Source: Alcanivoracaceae bacterium
GTDB taxonomy: Bacteria; Pseudomonadota; Gammaproteobacteria; Pseudomonadales; Alcanivoracaceae
NCBI GenBank assembly: GCA_029210325.1
Contig: JARGPU010000002.1
Coordinates: 1-64,000 of the forward strand
DNA: 64,000 nucleotides
Direction: 5' to 3'
Part shown: positions 61,229-64,000 of the stretch, in pieces
Layout of the letters: the number at the start of each line of letters is the position of its first letter
Position numbering within the stretch: position 1 is the first letter of the stretch
The notes under the pieces: model-generated
The model's database searches: none
What the model saw: the letters and a program-made list of their open reading frames with translations, nothing else
Told to the model about the DNA's origin: nothing
Made by a program: the position numbers and the translations under genes

Positions 61229-63063
61229 GCCACCACCACTTCACGGAACATCCCCGCATCCATGTGCAGCATCAGGTGGCAGTGCCACGCCCATCGCCCA
61301 AGCGCATCAGCTGTCACGAGAAAGCTGATGCGCTGAGCAGGCTGCACAGGAATTGTGTGGCGTCGTGCTAGAAACTGTCCGTCAGGCGTTTCCAGCTCAC
61401 TCCACATGCCGTGCAAATGCATGGGGTGTGTCATCATGGTGTCGTTGTGCAATATGACCCTGACCCGCTCGCCGTAATGAAAGCGCACCGGCGTCGATTT
61501 ACCATACTCCACACCGTCGAACGACCAGGTATAGCGCTCCATATTTCCAGTCAGATGGAGCTCGATCTCACGCTCTGCACCGCGCGGATCCATCGGTCCA
61601 CCGACGGTGCGCAAGTCGGCGAGCGTGAGCACGCGCCGCCCGTTATTGCGCAAACCAATACCAGGGTCGTCCAGGTTGGTACGCGGCATATCGACTCGCA
61701 TATCAATACTGGCCCCGTATTCGGTCCTGGCGTGGCGTACTTCGGTACTGGCACCAGCCGCTGCCATTGCGCCATGATCCATGCCGGCGTGATTCATGCC
61801 CTGCATGCTGCCGTGATCCATTCCCGACATATCACCGTGTCTCATGCCGGCCATGGCGCCATGGTCCATGCCGGCGCCATGACTCATACCCGCCATGCCA
61901 CTACCCATGGCGCCCATCATATCTCCCATGGAAAGCCATTCGACTGGATCAATCGCCGGGACTGGCGCTTCGAGACCGGCATGCGTAGCCAAGGTGCCGC
62001 GTGCGTAACCTGTACGATCCATGGCTTGAGCAAAGATGGTGTGAGCGTCATCCTTTGGTTGCACCAGAACGTCGTAGGTTTCCCCCGGCCCGAACCGGAA
62101 CTCATCAACGGCTACGGGTTCGACGTTGACGCCATCGGCCTGAACAACGGTTAGCTCAAGACCCGGTATGCGGACATCGTAAAAGGTATTGGCGGCACCG
62201 TTGATGAAGCGCAAGCGGATGCGCTCACCGGGCCGAAACAGCCCCGTCCAGTTGCCTGCGGGAGTAGTGCCGTTCATTAAATAGGTGAGTACGTCCGCTG
62301 ACAAGTCGGCCAGGTCCGTGGGGCTCATCCGCATTTCATTCCACATCTTGCGCTTATCAATGGCTGCTTTCAGTCCAATGCGTGAGGCATCCTGAAAGAA
62401 ATCCACTGCGGTAGGCTGGTTGTAGTTGTAGTAATCACCCTGCATTTTGAGCTTCGCCAGTACGCGCATTGGGTCTTCATCAGTCCAGTCAGACAACTGC
62501 ACTACATAATCGCGGTCTGCACGAATAGGGTCGTCTTGAGCGGGATCGATAATGATCGCGCCGTAGACCCCGGTCGCCTCCTGCATTCCAGAATGCGAGT
62601 GGTACCAGTACGTACCGCTTTGCTGCACTTTGAACTGGTAGGTGAAGGTCTCGCCAGGCTGAATGCCTCGAAAGCTGATGCCCGGTACGCCATCCATTTC
62701 AAATGGCAGAATGATGCCGTGCCAATGAATAGATGTGGTTTCCTTCAGCCGGTTCGTCACTCGAATGGTGATGGTATCGCCTTCACGCCAGCGTAATGTT
62801 GGGGCTGGCAGTGATCCGTTAATGGTCGTGGCTATGCGGGGGTTGCCCGTAAAGTTGACAGCGGACTCACCTATCTCTAAATCGAACTGGGTACCGCTCA
62901 GAATATTTGCCGTACCCGTTTTCGTGCCCGCAGCTGATAGCAGGCCTGTAGCGCGCGCCAATGGAGAAAGGGCCAGCAATACACCACCGGCTGCCAGGCC
63001 TTGAACAAAACGGCGTCGAGACAAGCCCGGGTTAAGAATGGGGAGTTCAGTTAAGTGTTTCAC
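61225..63063 (-). CDS. copA: Copper resistance multicopper oxidase CopA
   Basis: The 612-residue oxidase has a twin-arginine signal (LSRRRFVQGLAAGGVLLALSP). The cupredoxin domains carry copper motifs: TSIHWHG (type 2/3), GTYWYHSHSGMQE, HPMHLHGMWS, and the C-terminal RWAWHCHLMLHMDAGMF (HCHxxxHxxxGM, type 1/3). A Met/His-rich insert (about 390-440, SHGAGMDHGAMAGMRHGDMS, GMDHGSMQGMNHAGMDHGAM) binds Cu(I). It is exported folded, oxidises Cu(I), and starts the copA-copB-cupredoxin-cytochrome operon. Confidence 0.96.
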   Translation of the reverse strand: MKHLTELPILNPGLSRRRFVQGLAAGGVLLALSPLARATGLLSAAGTKTGTANILSGTQFDLEIGESAVNFTGNPRIATTINGSLPAPTLRWREGDTITIRVTNRLKETTSIHWHGIILPFEMDGVPGISFRGIQPGETFTYQFKVQQSGTYWYHSHSGMQEATGVYGAIIIDPAQDDPIRADRDYVVQLSDWTDEDPMRVLAKLKMQGDYYNYNQPTAVDFFQDASRIGLKAAIDKRKMWNEMRMSPTDLADLSADVLTYLMNGTTPAGNWTGLFRPGERIRLRFINGAANTFYDVRIPGLELTVVQADGVNVEPVAVDEFRFGPGETYDVLVQPKDDAHTIFAQAMDRTGYARGTLATHAGLEAPVPAIDPVEWLSMGDMMGAMGSGMAGMSHGAGMDHGAMAGMRHGDMSGMDHGSMQGMNHAGMDHGAMAAAGASTEVRHARTEYGASIDMRVDMPRTNLDDPGIGLRNNGRRVLTLADLRTVGGPMDPRGAEREIELHLTGNMERYTWSFDGVEYGKSTPVRFHYGERVRVILHNDTMMTHPMHLHGMWSELETPDGQFLARRHTIPVQPAQRISFLVTADALGRWAWHCHLMLHMDAGMFREVVVA

Positions 63064-63180
63064 GCAATGAGAATCCTTTATCAGGTAGTTCGATGACTCA
63101 ATGAGATACGCTGGGACTGGACCATCGGCAGCGGTTACTTGACTCTAGTCAAATAGAGCTGTCGCACGCGTGACGCCTGC

Positions 63181-63197
63181 ATTACTTTTCTGTAATC
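63181..63197. promoter_or_regulatory. CusR/CopR-like box before the copA operon
   Basis: ATTAC-TTTTC-TGTAATC matches the ATGAC-N5-TGTAAT pattern except for one base in the left half. It is 118 bases upstream of the copA start. It probably links the copA operon to CopRS. Confidence 0.65.
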
Positions 63198-63336
63198 CCG
63201 GCGTCAGGAATACGGGGCGTATTCAAAGCAAATAACCGAAAACTGGATTGAGTTATATAACACTGAACGACCACACGACTCACTGAATGACATGACGCCG
63301 TTAGAGTACCGAAATGCGGCATAAATTCTCTACGAG

Positions 63337-63939
63337 ATGACTGAGTTCCTGGAGAGCGCAAACCACTACGCCGATCTTGGCGAGCATCGGCAGCAATTCT
63401 CGGCGTTCCTAACCTATGCAGCATTGGGTCCGACCGAGGAATACGCTGCAGATGAGTTCCGATCCGCGATTGGTGAGCTTCCGCAAGAAGGCCTGGAGGA
63501 ATCCGCGCAGGCGCTTTTCCAAGCGCTTGAAGGTGCAGGCGATCAGCGTGAGGACTACTGGAAAAATCGTGTCCAGCCGTTCTGGAAACAGATCTGGCCA
63601 AAGTCCCGCGACTTGGCCACCCCGCGAATCGCCGAGTCCTTGACCCGGTTGGTCATTGCTGCTCGAGGCGAGTTTCCGGCGGCCTTGGCTGCGGTGCGGG
63701 ACTGGTTGCAACCCATTGAACACCCTGACTACGTCGTTCATCTACTTGCCGAATCTGGCCTGTGCAAACGATTCCCAGCGGAGGCACTGTTGCTGTTGAA
63801 TTCAGTGATTGGCGACCAACAGTGGGCGCCACGGGAGTTGGGGCAATGCTTGGACGACATCGTGCAAGCTGATCCACAGCTTGGGCAAGATGCTCGATAC
63901 CAGCGACTAAGAGAATACTTTCGAAGGCGCGGCGTGTGA
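63337..63939 (+). CDS. Uncharacterised protein (200 residues), possible 3' remnant
   Basis: The ATG at 63337 follows a stop closely, and the frame runs 200 codons. The protein is helical, rich in Leu/Ala and Trp (FWKQIWPKSRDLATPRIAES, PAALAAVRDWLQPIEHPDYV, RYQRLREYFRRRGV), with no signal or membrane segment. It reads like the C-terminal repeat region of large defence or ATPase proteins, so it may be the tail of a longer gene whose front is missing, or a cassette gene. I recognise no family with confidence. It is followed by the attC-like sequence. Confidence 0.5.
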   Translation: MTEFLESANHYADLGEHRQQFSAFLTYAALGPTEEYAADEFRSAIGELPQEGLEESAQALFQALEGAGDQREDYWKNRVQPFWKQIWPKSRDLATPRIAESLTRLVIAARGEFPAALAAVRDWLQPIEHPDYVVHLLAESGLCKRFPAEALLLLNSVIGDQQWAPRELGQCLDDIVQADPQLGQDARYQRLREYFRRRGV

Positions 63940-63973
63940 AAGTGACGGGAGTGGCGTCACACGATCGATGGGG

Positions 63974-64000
63974 TCTAACAAGTGCACTCGGACGGCAGAA
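63974..64000 (+). other. Left half of a possible integron attC site
   Basis: TCTAACAAGTGCACTCGGAC begins 35 bases after the 63337-63939 gene. It has the inverse core TCTAAC and the following AAGTGC/CGGAC pattern of attC left halves. The window ends before the right half, so the pairing arm and the GTTRRRY core cannot be checked. Confidence 0.45.

Noticed and set aside
63182-63601. 139-codon minus-strand frame
   Set aside because: It overlaps the CopR-like box and the better-looking gene at 63337 and has no domain signal.
1-64000. CRISPR arrays
   Set aside because: No regularly spaced direct repeats were seen in the window.

Overview
The window is a bacterial chromosome segment that most likely comes from Pseudomonas or a close relative (Pseudomonadaceae; Halopseudomonas-like is possible). 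The basis is gene order recalled from Pseudomonas: DUF3108-purN-purM diverging from DUF2066-hda, mrp beside dcd, and mutS-fdxA followed by an RsmZ-type small RNA with a GacA-type activating sequence. No rpoS is found beside rsmZ, where most Pseudomonas carry it.

Core half (1-30,100). tRNA-Gly(CCC) and slyD are followed by a membrane hybrid sensor kinase, a patatin-like lipase, an AraC-type regulator and a SIMPL lipoprotein. Next come mrp, dcd, two DUF3108 periplasmic proteins, purN, purM, a DUF2066 protein and hda. A 1745-residue CSLREA surface protein looks like two exported proteins joined in frame. It is followed by sthA, an Smr endonuclease, a PilZ protein, a cardiolipin synthase, START and FecR-SPOR exported proteins, tRNA-Arg(CCT), a TIGR04283/TIGR04282 glycosyltransferase pair, a lone HPt phosphotransfer protein, rsmZ, fdxA and mutS.

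First island (about 30,200-40,600). A P4-type tyrosine integrase sits just upstream of mutS. The cargo is heavy-metal resistance: a PII-like protein, a CzcABC-type RND efflux system, a CzcI-like small protein, a cation diffusion facilitator, a MerR/CadR-type regulator, a DUF3703 protein and a YnfA membrane protein. Two MerR-type promoters with 19-bp spacers face the CDF and DUF3703 genes. A 13-bp repeat occurs near both ends.

Second accessory block (about 40,600-45,500). It holds remnants of helix-turn-helix genes and a set of small genes typical of integrative elements (TIM-barrel protein, a small conserved protein, DUF932, RadC/JAB, a glycine-zipper zinc-ribbon protein). It also has the 5' end of a probable defence gene cut off at a truncated IS3-family element.

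Copper/silver island (about 45,500-63,200). It contains a Met/His-rich protein - cytochrome c - DUF411 - cusC - cusB(CusF fusion) - cusA operon, a truncated copB, a cysteine-rich copper-storage protein, the CopRS two-component system, a copper P-type ATPase, and the CopA multicopper oxidase - CopB - cupredoxin - cytochrome c operon. Six copies of a CusR/CopR-like box, approximately ATGAC-N5-TGTAATG, lie in its promoter regions and suggest a single CopRS regulon. The window ends with a 200-residue unknown protein and what looks like the left half of an integron attC site.

All family assignments come from reading the translated sequences and from memory; no database search was run.
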